A DNA stretch of 64,000 nucleotides. Source: UBA7446 sp964014735. Its GTDB lineage: Bacteria > Bacteroidota > Bacteroidia > Flavobacteriales > Flavobacteriaceae. The position numbers were made by a program, and so were the translations under genes. Shown in pieces: positions 45,698 through 55,378 of this stretch. How positions within the stretch are numbered: the first letter of the stretch is position 1; each line of letters opens with the position of its first letter. The stretch covers positions 32,934-96,933 of the forward strand of contig CAXHBH010000005.1 in NCBI GenBank assembly GCA_964014735.1, read 5' to 3'. The notes under the pieces were generated by a model. The model was not told the origin of the DNA and made no database searches. It saw only the letters and a program-made list of their open reading frames with translations.

Positions 45698-47143
45698 ATG
45701 GCATACACAGAAGAAGAATTAAAAAAAGAACTCGAAACTAAAGAGTACGAATACGGATTTTATACCGATATAGAGTCGGATACTTTCCCTATTGGGCTTA
45801 ATGAAGACATTGTCCGTGCAATTTCTGCACGAAAAAATGAACCTAGCTGGATGACCAAATGGCGCTTAGAAGCCTTTGAAAAATTCCAACAGATGGAGGA
45901 GCCCGATTGGGCTAATGTCAAATATGAAAAACCCGATTTGCAGGCTATTGCCTATTATTCTGCGCCCAAAGCTCAAGTCAAATACGATAATCTTGATGAA
46001 GTAGATCCCGAACTACTTAAAACTTTTGAAAAACTGGGTATTTCTCTTGAAGAACAAAAAAAATTAGCTGGTGTTGCTGTAGACATCGTTATGGATTCTG
46101 TTTCTGTTGCATCCACTTTTAAAGACACCTTAGCAGAGAAAGGCATTATTTTCTGTTCCATTTCTGAAGCCATTAAAGAACACCCTGAGCTGGTTAAAAA
46201 ATACATCGGATCTGTTATTCCACGAACTGACAATTATTACGCAGCGCTTAACTCGGCTGTATTTTCTGACGGATCATTTTGCTATATTCCTAAAGGGGTC
46301 CACTGCCCCATGGAGCTGTCTACCTATTTCCGCATCAATCAAGCGGGAACAGGACAATTTGAGCGTACGCTAGTCATTGCTGATGAAGGAAGCTACGTGA
46401 GCTATTTGGAGGGTTGTACTGCTCCAGCTCGTGATGAAAACCAACTACACGCGGCAGTGGTAGAGCTTGTTGCTCTTGACGATGCCGAAATAAAATATTC
46501 AACTGTTCAAAATTGGTTTCCTGGCGATAAAAACGGTAATGGCGGTATTTTTAATTTTGTGACCAAGCGGGGCATTTGCCACGAGCGTTCCAAAATTTCT
46601 TGGACACAAGTAGAAACAGGCTCTGCTGTTACTTGGAAATACCCCTCTTGTATTCTAAAAGGAAACGATAGTATTGGAGAGTTTTATTCAATTGCCGTTA
46701 CCAACAATCACCAACAAGCAGATACCGGCACCAAAATGATTCACTTGGGCAAACGAACCAAGAGTACCATTATTTCAAAAGGCATTTCGGCAGGGCAATC
46801 GCATAACAGCTATCGTGGCTTGGTAAAAGTTGGGGCAAATGCCAAAAACGCAAGAAACTTTTCTCAATGCGACTCTTTGCTCATGGGTAATACCTGTGGC
46901 GCACACACCTTCCCATACATTGAGGCTAAGAGTAAAAGTGCTAGAATAGAACACGAAGCTACAACCAGTAAAATTGGTGAAGACCAAATATTTTATTGTA
47001 ACCAGCGTGGTATCGATACGGAGAAAGCCATTGCTTTAATCGTAAATGGTTTTAGTAAAGAAGTTTTAAATAAATTACCTATGGAGTTTGCTGTAGAAGC
47101 CCAAAAACTTCTTGAAATCTCTTTAGAAGGCTCTGTTGGATAA
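45698..47143 (+). CDS. sufB: Fe-S cluster assembly scaffold SufB
   Basis: This 481-residue scaffold subunit has a right-handed beta-helix core with SYLEGCTAP, KYSTVQNWFPGDKNGNGG, TWKYPSCILKG, the CDSLLMGN cysteine segment and EHEATTSKIGEDQIFY. It forms the SufBC2D complex where clusters are assembled. In other bacteria sufC follows directly. Here a small lipoprotein gene lies between them. Confidence 0.97.
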   Translation: MAYTEEELKKELETKEYEYGFYTDIESDTFPIGLNEDIVRAISARKNEPSWMTKWRLEAFEKFQQMEEPDWANVKYEKPDLQAIAYYSAPKAQVKYDNLDEVDPELLKTFEKLGISLEEQKKLAGVAVDIVMDSVSVASTFKDTLAEKGIIFCSISEAIKEHPELVKKYIGSVIPRTDNYYAALNSAVFSDGSFCYIPKGVHCPMELSTYFRINQAGTGQFERTLVIADEGSYVSYLEGCTAPARDENQLHAAVVELVALDDAEIKYSTVQNWFPGDKNGNGGIFNFVTKRGICHERSKISWTQVETGSAVTWKYPSCILKGNDSIGEFYSIAVTNNHQQADTGTKMIHLGKRTKSTIISKGISAGQSHNSYRGLVKVGANAKNARNFSQCDSLLMGNTCGAHTFPYIEAKSKSARIEHEATTSKIGEDQIFYCNQRGIDTEKAIALIVNGFSKEVLNKLPMEFAVEAQKLLEISLEGSVG

Positions 47144-47154
47144 ATCCCTAAACC

Positions 47155-47508
47155 ATGAAAAAGTCCATTTTTGTTTTAATATTACCGTTAATTATGTCTT
47201 GTTCACAAACAACGAAAAAATCGACGGACAACCCCCAGTTTTTTGGTGAATTTTTACATCTATCAGACGCTGCTGTGCTAAATGCAGGCACCGAAATATA
47301 CGGTGTAATTATTAACGAAAAAATGCAAGAATTAGATGACTTATGCAAAGCCATTAAACGTGACGATTACGACATGATTCCTGTTTATATAAAAGGAATT
47401 ATAAAAGACAATACTGCTGAAGATGGCTGGGATAAGCTCATCCAAATAACCGCAATCGATTCTTTAGTGAATCCAACGGACAAATCAATTATCAAACCCA
47501 ACAATTAA
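47155..47508 (+). CDS. Small lipoprotein inside the suf operon (possible DUF4920-like)
   Basis: This 117-residue protein has a signal and lipobox ending IMSC (Cys at about 16). It is followed by a short domain with HLSDAAVLNAG, IKRDDYDMIPVYIKGIIKDN and DKLIQITAIDSL. I do not recognise it securely. It lies 11 bases after sufB and three bases before sufC on the same strand, so it must share their transcript. An envelope lipoprotein between cytoplasmic assembly genes is unexpected. It has no cysteines beyond the lipid site. Confidence 0.75.
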   Translation: MKKSIFVLILPLIMSCSQTTKKSTDNPQFFGEFLHLSDAAVLNAGTEIYGVIINEKMQELDDLCKAIKRDDYDMIPVYIKGIIKDNTAEDGWDKLIQITAIDSLVNPTDKSIIKPNN

Positions 47509-47511
47509 TTT

Positions 47512-48258
47512 ATGCTAAGCATAGACAATTTACATGCCGGCTGTGAAGGCAAAACCATTTTACAAGGGATCAACCTAGACGTAAAGCCCGGGGAAGTGCA
47601 TGCCATCATGGGGCCAAACGGGTCTGGAAAAAGTACGCTTTCGACCGTTGTTGCTGGTCATGAAGACTATGATGTTTCCCAAGGAACAATTTTGTTTGAA
47701 GGCGAAGATATTGCTGATTTAAGTGCAGATGAACGTGCGCACAAAGGCATCTTTTTGTCTTTTCAATATCCCGTCGAAATACCAGGCGTATCGGTAACCA
47801 ATTTTATAAAAACAGCTATCAATCAAAACCAAAAAGCTAAAGGCTTGGAAGACATGCCTGCAAATGAAATGCTAAAAAAAATACGTGAAAAGGCAGCACT
47901 TTTGGAGATTGATTCACGGTTTTTGTCACGCTCACTAAATGAAGGTTTTTCAGGTGGTGAAAAAAAGCGAAATGAAATTTTTCAAATGGCCATGCTTGAG
48001 CCCAAGCTCGCCATATTGGACGAAACTGATTCGGGCTTAGACATTGATGCTTTGCGCATTGTGGCAAATGGAGTAAATAAACTCAAAGGTAAAGACAATG
48101 CCATAGTAGTTATCACCCACTACCAGCGTCTTTTGGAATATATAGTTCCTGACTTTGTTCACGTACTTCACGAAGGTAAGATTGTAAAATCGGGTTCCAA
48201 AGAATTGGCGCTTGAACTGGAAGAAAAAGGTTACGATTGGATAAAACAAGGCGCTTAA
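47512..48258 (+). CDS. sufC: Fe-S assembly ATPase SufC
   Basis: This 248-residue ABC-type ATPase has Walker A GPNGSGKST, signature LNEGFSGGEKKR and Walker B LAILDETDSGLD. It powers the SufBC2D scaffold and has no membrane partner. The length is normal. It ends three bases before the sufD TTG. Confidence 0.97.
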   Translation: MLSIDNLHAGCEGKTILQGINLDVKPGEVHAIMGPNGSGKSTLSTVVAGHEDYDVSQGTILFEGEDIADLSADERAHKGIFLSFQYPVEIPGVSVTNFIKTAINQNQKAKGLEDMPANEMLKKIREKAALLEIDSRFLSRSLNEGFSGGEKKRNEIFQMAMLEPKLAILDETDSGLDIDALRIVANGVNKLKGKDNAIVVITHYQRLLEYIVPDFVHVLHEGKIVKSGSKELALELEEKGYDWIKQGA

Positions 48259-48260
48259 TA

Positions 48261-49577
48261 TTGGATTTAAAAGAAACATTATTGTCATCATACTTGGCTT
48301 TTGACGCCCAAGACGGTCCGCAACACAAACTGCAAGATCAGCGTGCGGCTGCTATTGAAGTTTTTGAACAGCAAGGCTTTCCTACCAAAAAACAAGAAGA
48401 CTGGAAATACACATCTTTACGCAACCTCACCAAAAGTAACTTTTCGGTTTTCCCAAAGCAGGAAGTAAGTTTAAAACTAGACGATGTTAAAGAATACATC
48501 TTACAAGATGTTGATACCTATAAAATCGTTTTTGTAGATGGCATTTATAGTGCCTACCTGTCAGAGACTACACACGAAGGAGTTGATGTTTGCTTGCTTT
48601 CGGTGGCACTCACCAAGCCAAAGTATGCGTTCACAATCAAGAAGTACTTTAATCAAATTGCTGAAAAAGAGGCTTCGATAACAGCACTCAATACCGCTTT
48701 CACAAAAGAGGGCGCATACATCTATGTCCCAGATGGTAAGTTAGTTGAAAAGCCCGTACAAATTATACATTTCACTACAGATAAAAATCCCAACTTATTA
48801 CTGCAACCACGCAATCTAATTGTAGTTGGGAAAAATGCAGAGATACAAATTGTTGAGCGTCATCAAAGCTTGACAACCAACGCAACTTTTACCAACGTTG
48901 TAACCGAAATTTTTACTGAGCAAAATGCGCAGTTAGATTATTACAAAATTCAAAACGACCAAACAACAGCTTCGCTTATAGATAGCACATATATTTCGCA
49001 ACAAAAGCATAGTCATGCCAAAGTACACACCTTTTCGTTGGGTGGAAAGCTAACTCGAAATAATCTCAATTTCTATCATAAAGATGCCGAAATAAATTCT
49101 ACGATGAAAGGCATTACACTTATTGAAGGTAACCAGTTCGTAGATCACCACACTTTGGTACACCACGCGCAACCAAATAGCGAAAGCCACCAAGACTATA
49201 AGGGAATATTTGCTGAGAAAGCAACAGGTGTATTTAACGGAAAAATCATTGTGGATAAAGAAGCCCAAAAAACCAATGCATTCCAGCAAAATAACAATAT
49301 TTTAATGGACGACAAGGCAAGCATCAACACCAAGCCACAGCTGGAGATTTTCGCTGACGACGTGAAATGTAGTCATGGTTGTACTATAGGTCAGCTGGAT
49401 GAAGATGCATTGTTTTACTTACAATCTCGTGGCATACCCAGAAAAGAAGCGCGTGGCTTATTGACCTATGCCTTTGCCAACAACGTGCTTCAAAGTGTTA
49501 AAATCGACTCGGTTAGAAAACGCATTAATAAATTGATTGCCGAAAAACTGAGTGTAAATATTGGTTTTGATGTATAA
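48261..49577 (+). CDS. sufD: Fe-S assembly protein SufD, TTG start
   Basis: The protein has 438 residues from a TTG at 48261 (MDLKETLLSSYLAF). The alternative TTG at 48237 would run into sufC, and there is no ATG before the conserved QEDWKYTSLRNL block. The SufD beta-helix core shows HTLVHHAQPNSESHQDYKG and the C-terminal CSHGCTIGQLDEDALFYLQSRG. It partners SufB in the scaffold. Its stop overlaps the sufS start by eight bases. Confidence 0.94.
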   Translation: MDLKETLLSSYLAFDAQDGPQHKLQDQRAAAIEVFEQQGFPTKKQEDWKYTSLRNLTKSNFSVFPKQEVSLKLDDVKEYILQDVDTYKIVFVDGIYSAYLSETTHEGVDVCLLSVALTKPKYAFTIKKYFNQIAEKEASITALNTAFTKEGAYIYVPDGKLVEKPVQIIHFTTDKNPNLLLQPRNLIVVGKNAEIQIVERHQSLTTNATFTNVVTEIFTEQNAQLDYYKIQNDQTTASLIDSTYISQQKHSHAKVHTFSLGGKLTRNNLNFYHKDAEINSTMKGITLIEGNQFVDHHTLVHHAQPNSESHQDYKGIFAEKATGVFNGKIIVDKEAQKTNAFQQNNNILMDDKASINTKPQLEIFADDVKCSHGCTIGQLDEDALFYLQSRGIPRKEARGLLTYAFANNVLQSVKIDSVRKRINKLIAEKLSVNIGFDV

Positions 49578-50796
49578 TACAACGCTTGATATCACACAAA
49601 TACGAGCTGACTTTCCCATATTACAACGACAAGTAAACGGGCAACCATTGTTGTATTTAGACAACGCGGCTACTTCGCAGACGCCACTTCCTGTCATTAA
49701 TGCAATCAGTGATTATTATAAGCACACCAATGCCAATATTCATCGAGGCGTTCATGCACTTAGCCAAGAGGCAACTGATGAGTTTGAGGGTGCACGACAA
49801 AAAATACAAACGCATTTTAATGCTGCACATGCCCATGAAATTATATTTACTTCAGGAACAACACATTCCATAAACCTTGTTGCTAATGGTTTTACTTCAT
49901 TTTTGGAACAGGGAGATGAGCTCATTGTTTCCGAATTAGAACATCATGCGAACATTGTGCCTTGGCAAATGCTATGTGATCGTACAAGGGCACAACTAAA
50001 AGTAATCCCAATAACCGCCAATGGCACCTTGGATATGGGCGTATATGCCAATTTACTTAGCGCAAGAACTAAGGTGGTTTTTGTAAATCACGTTTCCAAT
50101 GCCCTAGGCATCATCAACCCCATTGAAGAAATTATTCAAAAGGCACATGCTGTTGGCGCTGCAGTACTTATAGATGGTGCGCAAGCCACTCCGCATATGG
50201 TCCCAGATGTAAATGCATTAGACGTGGAGTTTTACACTACTTCGGCGCATAAAATTTGTGGCCCTACAGGTGTGGGTATGCTTTATGGAAAAGAAGTGTG
50301 GTTACGCAAACTGCCGCCTTATCAGGGTGGTGGTGAAATGATCGATCAGGTTACTTTTGAAAAAACCACCTATGCCGATTTACCTCACAAGTTTGAGGCA
50401 GGAACGCCAAATATTGCTGGTGGTGTCGGTTTTGCCGCTGCAGTAGATTATATGAAAAATATTGGTTTTGATGCTATTGCTGCGCATGAAAACGATTTGA
50501 TGCGCCATGCAACTGAAAAACTAAAAAAAATTGAAGGGTTGCATATATATGGTGATGTCGACAACAAAGTTGCGGTAATTTCTTTCAATGTGGAAGGTCT
50601 GCACCCCTATGACATTGGTACACTACTGGATAAAATGGGCATTGCAGTTCGTACAGGGCACCACTGTTGTCAACCGATTATGGATCATTTCCAAATTCCA
50701 GGCACTGTTAGGGCGTCATTTGCTTTTTATAATACCCACGAAGAAGTAGACCGTTTTATAGCTGGTGTAGAAAAAGCAGTGGGTATGTTACGTTAA
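49570..50796 (+). CDS. sufS: Cysteine desulfurase SufS
   Basis: The enzyme has 408 residues from the ATG at 49570. This PLP enzyme takes sulfur from cysteine for cluster assembly. It has YLDNAATSQTP, the PLP lysine in TSAHKICGP, and the reactive cysteine in RTGHHCCQP, which marks the group II (SufS) type. It overlaps the end of sufD, suggesting translational coupling, and is followed by its partner sufE. Confidence 0.96.
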   Translation: MYNTTLDITQIRADFPILQRQVNGQPLLYLDNAATSQTPLPVINAISDYYKHTNANIHRGVHALSQEATDEFEGARQKIQTHFNAAHAHEIIFTSGTTHSINLVANGFTSFLEQGDELIVSELEHHANIVPWQMLCDRTRAQLKVIPITANGTLDMGVYANLLSARTKVVFVNHVSNALGIINPIEEIIQKAHAVGAAVLIDGAQATPHMVPDVNALDVEFYTTSAHKICGPTGVGMLYGKEVWLRKLPPYQGGGEMIDQVTFEKTTYADLPHKFEAGTPNIAGGVGFAAAVDYMKNIGFDAIAAHENDLMRHATEKLKKIEGLHIYGDVDNKVAVISFNVEGLHPYDIGTLLDKMGIAVRTGHHCCQPIMDHFQIPGTVRASFAFYNTHEEVDRFIAGVEKAVGMLR

Positions 50797-50812
50797 TCCT
50801 TATCTTTATGCT

Positions 50813-51235
50813 ATGAGTATAGCAACCCAACAAGCTGAAATTGTATCTGAATTTTCCATGTTTGATGACTGGATGCAACGCTATGAGTACATGATTGAAC
50901 TCGGCAAATCACTTCCGCTTATTGACGAGAGTTATAAAAAAGATGACAACATTATCAAAGGTTGCCAAAGTAAGGTTTGGGTACACGCCGAATTAGACAA
51001 TGATAAAATTGTTTTTACAGCTGATAGCGATGCCATTATTACCAAAGGCATTATTGCTATTTTAATTCGTGCATTTTCCAATCAACCGCCCAAAGAAATT
51101 TTGGCTGCTGAAACCACTTTCATAGATGAAATTGGACTCAAAGAACACTTGTCACCAACCCGTGCAAATGGTTTGGTGTCTATGATAAAGCAACTTAAAA
51201 TGTACGCCTTAGCGTATCAAACACAACTCTCTTAA
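50813..51235 (+). CDS. sufE: Sulfur acceptor SufE
   Basis: This 140-residue protein accepts persulfide sulfur from SufS and passes it to SufB. The sulfur-carrying cysteine is Cys51 in IIKGCQSKVW. The typical pattern of MIELGKSLP and AILIRAFSNQPP is present. It is 16 bases after sufS and two bases before the sufT-like gene. Confidence 0.95.
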   Translation: MSIATQQAEIVSEFSMFDDWMQRYEYMIELGKSLPLIDESYKKDDNIIKGCQSKVWVHAELDNDKIVFTADSDAIITKGIIAILIRAFSNQPPKEILAAETTFIDEIGLKEHLSPTRANGLVSMIKQLKMYALAYQTQLS

Positions 51236-51237
51236 CT

Positions 51238-51549
51238 ATGGATACTCAAGCACTTGGAGAAAAAATTGTTCGTTTATTGAAAACAATCTTTGACCCTGAG
51301 ATTCCGGTTGATATCTACGAGCTCGGATTAATTTACGATGTCTTCGTCAATGAAGATAACGACGTGAAGATTGTGATGACCTTAACCACACCTAACTGCC
51401 CTGTAGCAGAGAGCTTACCACAAGAAGTAAAAGAAAAAGTTCGTGAACTAGACGAAGTAAATGAAGTTGAGCTGGAACTCACATTTGACCCGCCATGGAC
51501 ACGAGATTTGATAAGTGAAGAAGCTAAACTAGAACTTGGGTTTTTATAA
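51238..51549 (+). CDS. sufT: SufT / MIP18-family (DUF59) Fe-S maturation protein
   Basis: This 103-residue DUF59 protein has the typical IFDPEIPVDIYELGLIYD segment and the TLTTPNCPVAESLP motif with the conserved cysteine. DUF59 proteins help deliver Fe-S clusters. The position in the suf operon supports that role. Its last base is the first base of the next gene. Confidence 0.92.
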   Translation: MDTQALGEKIVRLLKTIFDPEIPVDIYELGLIYDVFVNEDNDVKIVMTLTTPNCPVAESLPQEVKEKVRELDEVNEVELELTFDPPWTRDLISEEAKLELGFL

Positions 51550-52055
51550 TGAGTGACAAAATTGTCAATCGTGTGGCAAATAGTGCGCTTCAAGTTATTG
51601 ACTTGGAAGACCTCTATAAGGAAGGAAAACGTACCCTCCTTTCTATCACTGCTTTTTTAGATGACGGCGTAGTTCTGCGTGAACAGACGTTCCGAGAAAG
51701 ACTTCAGTCTCATGATTGGACTGCATATCAAAATCAATTTGTTGCCGTCCATTGCCCAGAAAACATTCTGGTGCCTCAATGGGCAACATTGCTTGTAGTA
51801 ACCTACTTACAACCCTTGACTAAATATGTTGTAGTAGGCACAGTTGCTGATTTGGAACAGCAGCTTTTTACTGAAGAAATAGCACATTTGGATTTATCCC
51901 CATATCAAGACGGTTTAGTGATAATAAAGGGTTGCTCCAACAAGCCAGTGCCAGAGCAAGCATTAGGTCTATTGGCTACTAAACTTATTCCAATTGTTAA
52001 AAAGTTATCGTACGGAGAAGCCTGTTCTACTGTACCTTTGTATAAGAAACGCTAA
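51549..52055 (+). CDS. DUF2480 family protein
   Basis: This 168-residue cytoplasmic protein is of unknown function. Features are IDLEDLYKEGKRTLLSI at the start, VHCPENILVPQWATLLV in the middle, and a C-terminal GCSNKPVPEQAL segment with a cysteine. In flavobacteria DUF2480 genes sit in the suf operon, as here, which suggests a link to Fe-S biogenesis. That link is inferred from context only. Confidence 0.85.
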   Translation: MSDKIVNRVANSALQVIDLEDLYKEGKRTLLSITAFLDDGVVLREQTFRERLQSHDWTAYQNQFVAVHCPENILVPQWATLLVVTYLQPLTKYVVVGTVADLEQQLFTEEIAHLDLSPYQDGLVIIKGCSNKPVPEQALGLLATKLIPIVKKLSYGEACSTVPLYKKR

Positions 52056-52068
52056 GCTTTTATATAAA

Positions 52069-52947
52069 ATGAGGTACATCTTTGTGGCTTTAATTGCTTC
52101 ACAAATATTAATTGCCCAAAACGATTCCATAACTCAATTAAATGAGGGTTGGAAAAAAGGGGGTAAAGCAACTTTTTTGTTTAATCAATCTTCGTTTAGC
52201 GAGTGGGCGTCTGGAGGTCAAAACAGCATTTCACTTAGCTTTCACACGGACTATGATATTAGCTTCAATAAAAATGGGTGGAACTGGGATACCAAATTTT
52301 TAGGCGATTTCGGTTTGACCAAAATCAGTGATGCCAAATTTTTACGAAAAACCAACGACCGCTTTGACTTACAATCGCTTTTAGGAAAAAGCTTCTCTAG
52401 GGAATGGAGCTACTCTACGGTTTTTGGAATAAAAACGCAGTTTGCACGGGGTTATAATTTTGGAAAAGATAGCGAAAGTGAAGAAACCAGAACCTTGAGA
52501 ACGCACTTCTTCTCTCCTGTATATATTCAACTGGGGGTTGGTTTGTACTGGAAAAAAAATAAAGACCTTTGGGTAAACATGGCGCCCTTTACACAGCGTC
52601 TTACTTTAGTGAGTAGAAAATTTACAGCAGGGTTGTCTGAAGGGCAAGAATACTTTGGTGTGCGCAAAGGCAATAACCATCGCTTTGAATTGGGAGCATC
52701 AGTTAATGCCTTTTATAAATTTTCTCCACTAGAAAACATTATACTTGAACAACGCTTAGGACTTTATTCAGATTATTTAGACAAAGCCGAAAATATTGAT
52801 TTAGACTATCAGGTAAGCGCAGAAATGAAAGTCAATGACCGTATTTCAACCAATCTCATAATACAATTGGTATACGACAACAATGCAGTAAAAAACCTGC
52901 AGGTAAGGCAAGTCTTTGGGATTGGCTTACGCATGAAATTGAAGTAA
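52069..52947 (+). CDS. DUF3078 outer membrane beta-barrel protein
   Basis: The protein has 292 residues from the ATG at 52069, with a signal peptide (ending LIAQ, about residue 14). It has the typical DUF3078 start of GWKKGGKATFLFNQSSFSEW and repeated amphipathic strands ending in a barrel-like C-terminus. The ORF is open 25 codons upstream into DUF2480. The chosen start gives a clean signal peptide. It is last in the suf transcript, and the convergent hflX ends two bases away. Confidence 0.85.
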   Translation: MRYIFVALIASQILIAQNDSITQLNEGWKKGGKATFLFNQSSFSEWASGGQNSISLSFHTDYDISFNKNGWNWDTKFLGDFGLTKISDAKFLRKTNDRFDLQSLLGKSFSREWSYSTVFGIKTQFARGYNFGKDSESEETRTLRTHFFSPVYIQLGVGLYWKKNKDLWVNMAPFTQRLTLVSRKFTAGLSEGQEYFGVRKGNNHRFELGASVNAFYKFSPLENIILEQRLGLYSDYLDKAENIDLDYQVSAEMKVNDRISTNLIIQLVYDNNAVKNLQVRQVFGIGLRMKLK

Positions 52948-52949
52948 AT

Positions 52950-54161
52950 CTACTCCTCCACTTCAATTTCTGGATACAAAAAGTGATTGTAGGGAAAGCG
53001 CGTAATGTGTTGCTCACGTACTTTTTGATACACACGTTTACGAAAATACGCCATATTGGTTTTTTTAGCAGCTGAAACAAATACGGCATCCCCTTGGGTT
53101 TTGGCCATCCATGTTTCTTTCCACTCGTCTAAACTGTAGTGCTCACTACCCCGAACCATGATTAGGTCCGTTTCATCAAAGGTTTCAGCCCCATAAGCAT
53201 CAATTTTATTAAAAATCATTAACGAGGGCTTGTCTTTAACCTTTAGTTCTGACAACAGTTCGTTTACAGATGAAATATGCGCCTCAAATTGTGGGTGCGC
53301 AATATCTACTACGTGCAATAACAAATCTGCCTCATGTACCTCGTCAAGGGTGCTTTTAAAACTCTCTACGAGTTGCGTTGGTAGCTTACGAATAAATCCA
53401 ACCGTATCAGAAAGTAAAAAAGGTAAATTACCAATCACAACCTTGCGGACGGTAGTATCTAAAGTAGCAAATAACTTATTTTCAGCAAACACTTCACTTT
53501 TACTGATTACATTCATCAGTGTGGATTTCCCAACATTGGTATAACCAACCAATGCTACCCTTATTAGCGACCCTCGGTTACCCCTTTGGGTCGCCATCTG
53601 ACGGTCTATGGTGGTTAGTTTTTTCTTTAATAAAGATATTTTGTCTCGAACAATTCGACGGTCGGTTTCTATTTCTGTTTCTCCAGGCCCTCGCATTCCA
53701 ATACCACCACGTTGTCGTTCCAAGTGCGTCCATAATCCCTTTAGTCTTGGCAGCAGATATTGATATTGTGCCAGCTCCACTTGTGTCCGAGCATAACTAG
53801 TCTTAGCGCGTTGTGCAAATATGTCTAAGATTAGACCTGTGCGGTCTAAAATTTTACATTTTAACAACTCTTCTATATTGGCTTGCTGTGCAGGGGTTAG
53901 CTCATCGTCAAAAACAACAGTACTGATATCATGTGTTTTAACATATGCCCGTACATCTTCAATTTTTCCGCTTCCAATAAAAGTCTTTGGATGTGGCGTT
54001 TCTAATTTTTGCGTAAAACGTTTTTTTACCTCACCGCCTGCTGTTAGGGTCAAAAAAGCCAATTCATCCATATAATCACTTACTTGCTGTGCGGATTGAT
54101 GTTGGTTTATGATGCCTACCAATACGGCGTATTCGTAATCGTGTTTTTTGTTTTCAATCAT
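52950..54161 (-). CDS. hflX: GTPase HflX
   Basis: This 403-residue ribosome-associated GTPase splits stalled ribosomes in stress. The HflX-specific N-terminal domain ends with GGIGMRGPGE (152-161), followed by a G domain with P-loop GYTNVGKST (206-214), a TLDTTVR switch, DTVGFIRKLP and NKID. It overlaps the lpxH gene by eight bases in the same direction. Confidence 0.96.
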   Translation of the reverse strand: MIENKKHDYEYAVLVGIINQHQSAQQVSDYMDELAFLTLTAGGEVKKRFTQKLETPHPKTFIGSGKIEDVRAYVKTHDISTVVFDDELTPAQQANIEELLKCKILDRTGLILDIFAQRAKTSYARTQVELAQYQYLLPRLKGLWTHLERQRGGIGMRGPGETEIETDRRIVRDKISLLKKKLTTIDRQMATQRGNRGSLIRVALVGYTNVGKSTLMNVISKSEVFAENKLFATLDTTVRKVVIGNLPFLLSDTVGFIRKLPTQLVESFKSTLDEVHEADLLLHVVDIAHPQFEAHISSVNELLSELKVKDKPSLMIFNKIDAYGAETFDETDLIMVRGSEHYSLDEWKETWMAKTQGDAVFVSAAKKTNMAYFRKRVYQKVREQHITRFPYNHFLYPEIEVEE

Positions 54162-54912
54162 CCCAATTAGTAAGGGTCAGGTTATCTCCATCAAAAACCG
54201 CATAAGTATTGTATTCTATCCAATCCCCCAAATTGATATATCGGGCGTTTTTGGGTAGCGGAATATCAAGCGGCAAATGACGATGGCCAAACACAAAATA
54301 ATCAAAATGCATTTTTTCTAGTTTTCTACGACAATATTGCACCAACCATTCATTATCGGGTCCCCCATATTTCTTGTCTTCGCCACCTGAAACCAATCTA
54401 TATTTCAGCGATAAGTATTGTGCCAAGCGCAGTCCTAAATCCGGATGAACCCAACGAAACAAGAATTGCATCAATTTATTGGAAAACATCTTTTTCATCC
54501 GCTTGTATCCTTTGTCGCCAGGGCCTAGGCCATCTCCGTGACCAATAAATAATTGTTTATCATTAAGTGTGATTACTCGGGGTTTATAATAAACAGGAAT
54601 GCCCAGTTCTTCTTCGAAATAGCCCTTCATCCACATGTCATGGTTCCCTACAAAAAAGTAAATGTGGATTCCGCTATCGGTAAGTTCAGCTAGTTTACCC
54701 AAGACACGCACAAATCCTTTTGGAACAACACGTCTATATTCAATCCAAACATCAAATAAGTCACCCATAAGATAAATGGCGGCAGCATCCTTTTTGACCT
54801 TATCCAACCAAGCGACAAAACGCTTTTCACGTAAACGGCTTTTTTCGGCTGTGGGTGCGCCTAGATGGTTGTCGGAAGCGAAATATACTTTTTTACCCTT
54901 AGGTATTTTCAT
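54154..54912 (-). CDS. lpxH: UDP-2,3-diacylglucosamine diphosphatase (LpxH-type)
   Basis: The enzyme has 252 residues from the ATG at 54912. It is a calcineurin-like metallophosphatase with all ligand motifs: ASDNHLGAP, MGDLFDVW, VGNHDMW, IGHGDGLGPGD and FGHRH. It is expected to cleave UDP-2,3-diacylglucosamine in lipid A synthesis. The ORF continues 15 codons upstream, but that overlaps queD. It is cotranscribed with queD and hflX. Confidence 0.88.
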   Translation of the reverse strand: MKIPKGKKVYFASDNHLGAPTAEKSRLREKRFVAWLDKVKKDAAAIYLMGDLFDVWIEYRRVVPKGFVRVLGKLAELTDSGIHIYFFVGNHDMWMKGYFEEELGIPVYYKPRVITLNDKQLFIGHGDGLGPGDKGYKRMKKMFSNKLMQFLFRWVHPDLGLRLAQYLSLKYRLVSGGEDKKYGGPDNEWLVQYCRRKLEKMHFDYFVFGHRHLPLDIPLPKNARYINLGDWIEYNTYAVFDGDNLTLTNWDD

Positions 54913-54928
54913 AATGCAAAAGTACAAA

Positions 54929-55378
54929 TTACTGGTCGGCAGCGAACCACTCTGCATAACAGGTGGCCGTTTCTTGCAGACGTAAGTGATGCAATTGGAC
55001 AGAATTGGGCAATTTGGCCTTTATTTTAGCTGCAAAATCGATTATCATTTCTTCAGTAGTAGGTTGATAGTCTACCAACTGGACTTTATGCCCACTTGAT
55101 ATAAGTGTTTTTGCTATTTCTAAATGAGGGGTGTTTTTATTAAATACGATTGCGTGATCAAATACATCCACAATTTCGGTTTTTACCAACTTCTTTAAAT
55201 CCTTAAAATCAATCACCATTCCAAATTTGACATTGCTACTTTCTGTAATGGTTGTTCCAATTACTGTAACATAAAGTTTGTAACTGTGTCCATGAATATT
55301 TTTACACAGGCCGTCGTAACCATAAAGGGCATGTGCTGTTTCAAATGAAAAGCTTTTTGTTACTCGAATGGTACTCAT
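54929..55378 (-). CDS. queD: 6-carboxytetrahydropterin synthase QueD
   Basis: This 149-residue tunnelling-fold enzyme acts early in queuosine/7-deazaguanine synthesis. The zinc-binding histidines are in FETAHAL and NIHGHSY, and a cysteine is in YDGLCKNIHGH. The length is slightly above the E. coli enzyme. It overlaps the upstream enoyl-CoA hydratase gene by four bases. Confidence 0.92.
   Translation of the reverse strand: MSTIRVTKSFSFETAHALYGYDGLCKNIHGHSYKLYVTVIGTTITESSNVKFGMVIDFKDLKKLVKTEIVDVFDHAIVFNKNTPHLEIAKTLISSGHKVQLVDYQPTTEEMIIDFAAKIKAKLPNSVQLHHLRLQETATCYAEWFAADQ

Noticed and set aside
48237..49577. sufD start at the TTG 48237
   Set aside because: It would overlap sufC by 22 bases and add residues not typical of SufD. 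The TTG at 48261 gives the usual N-terminus.
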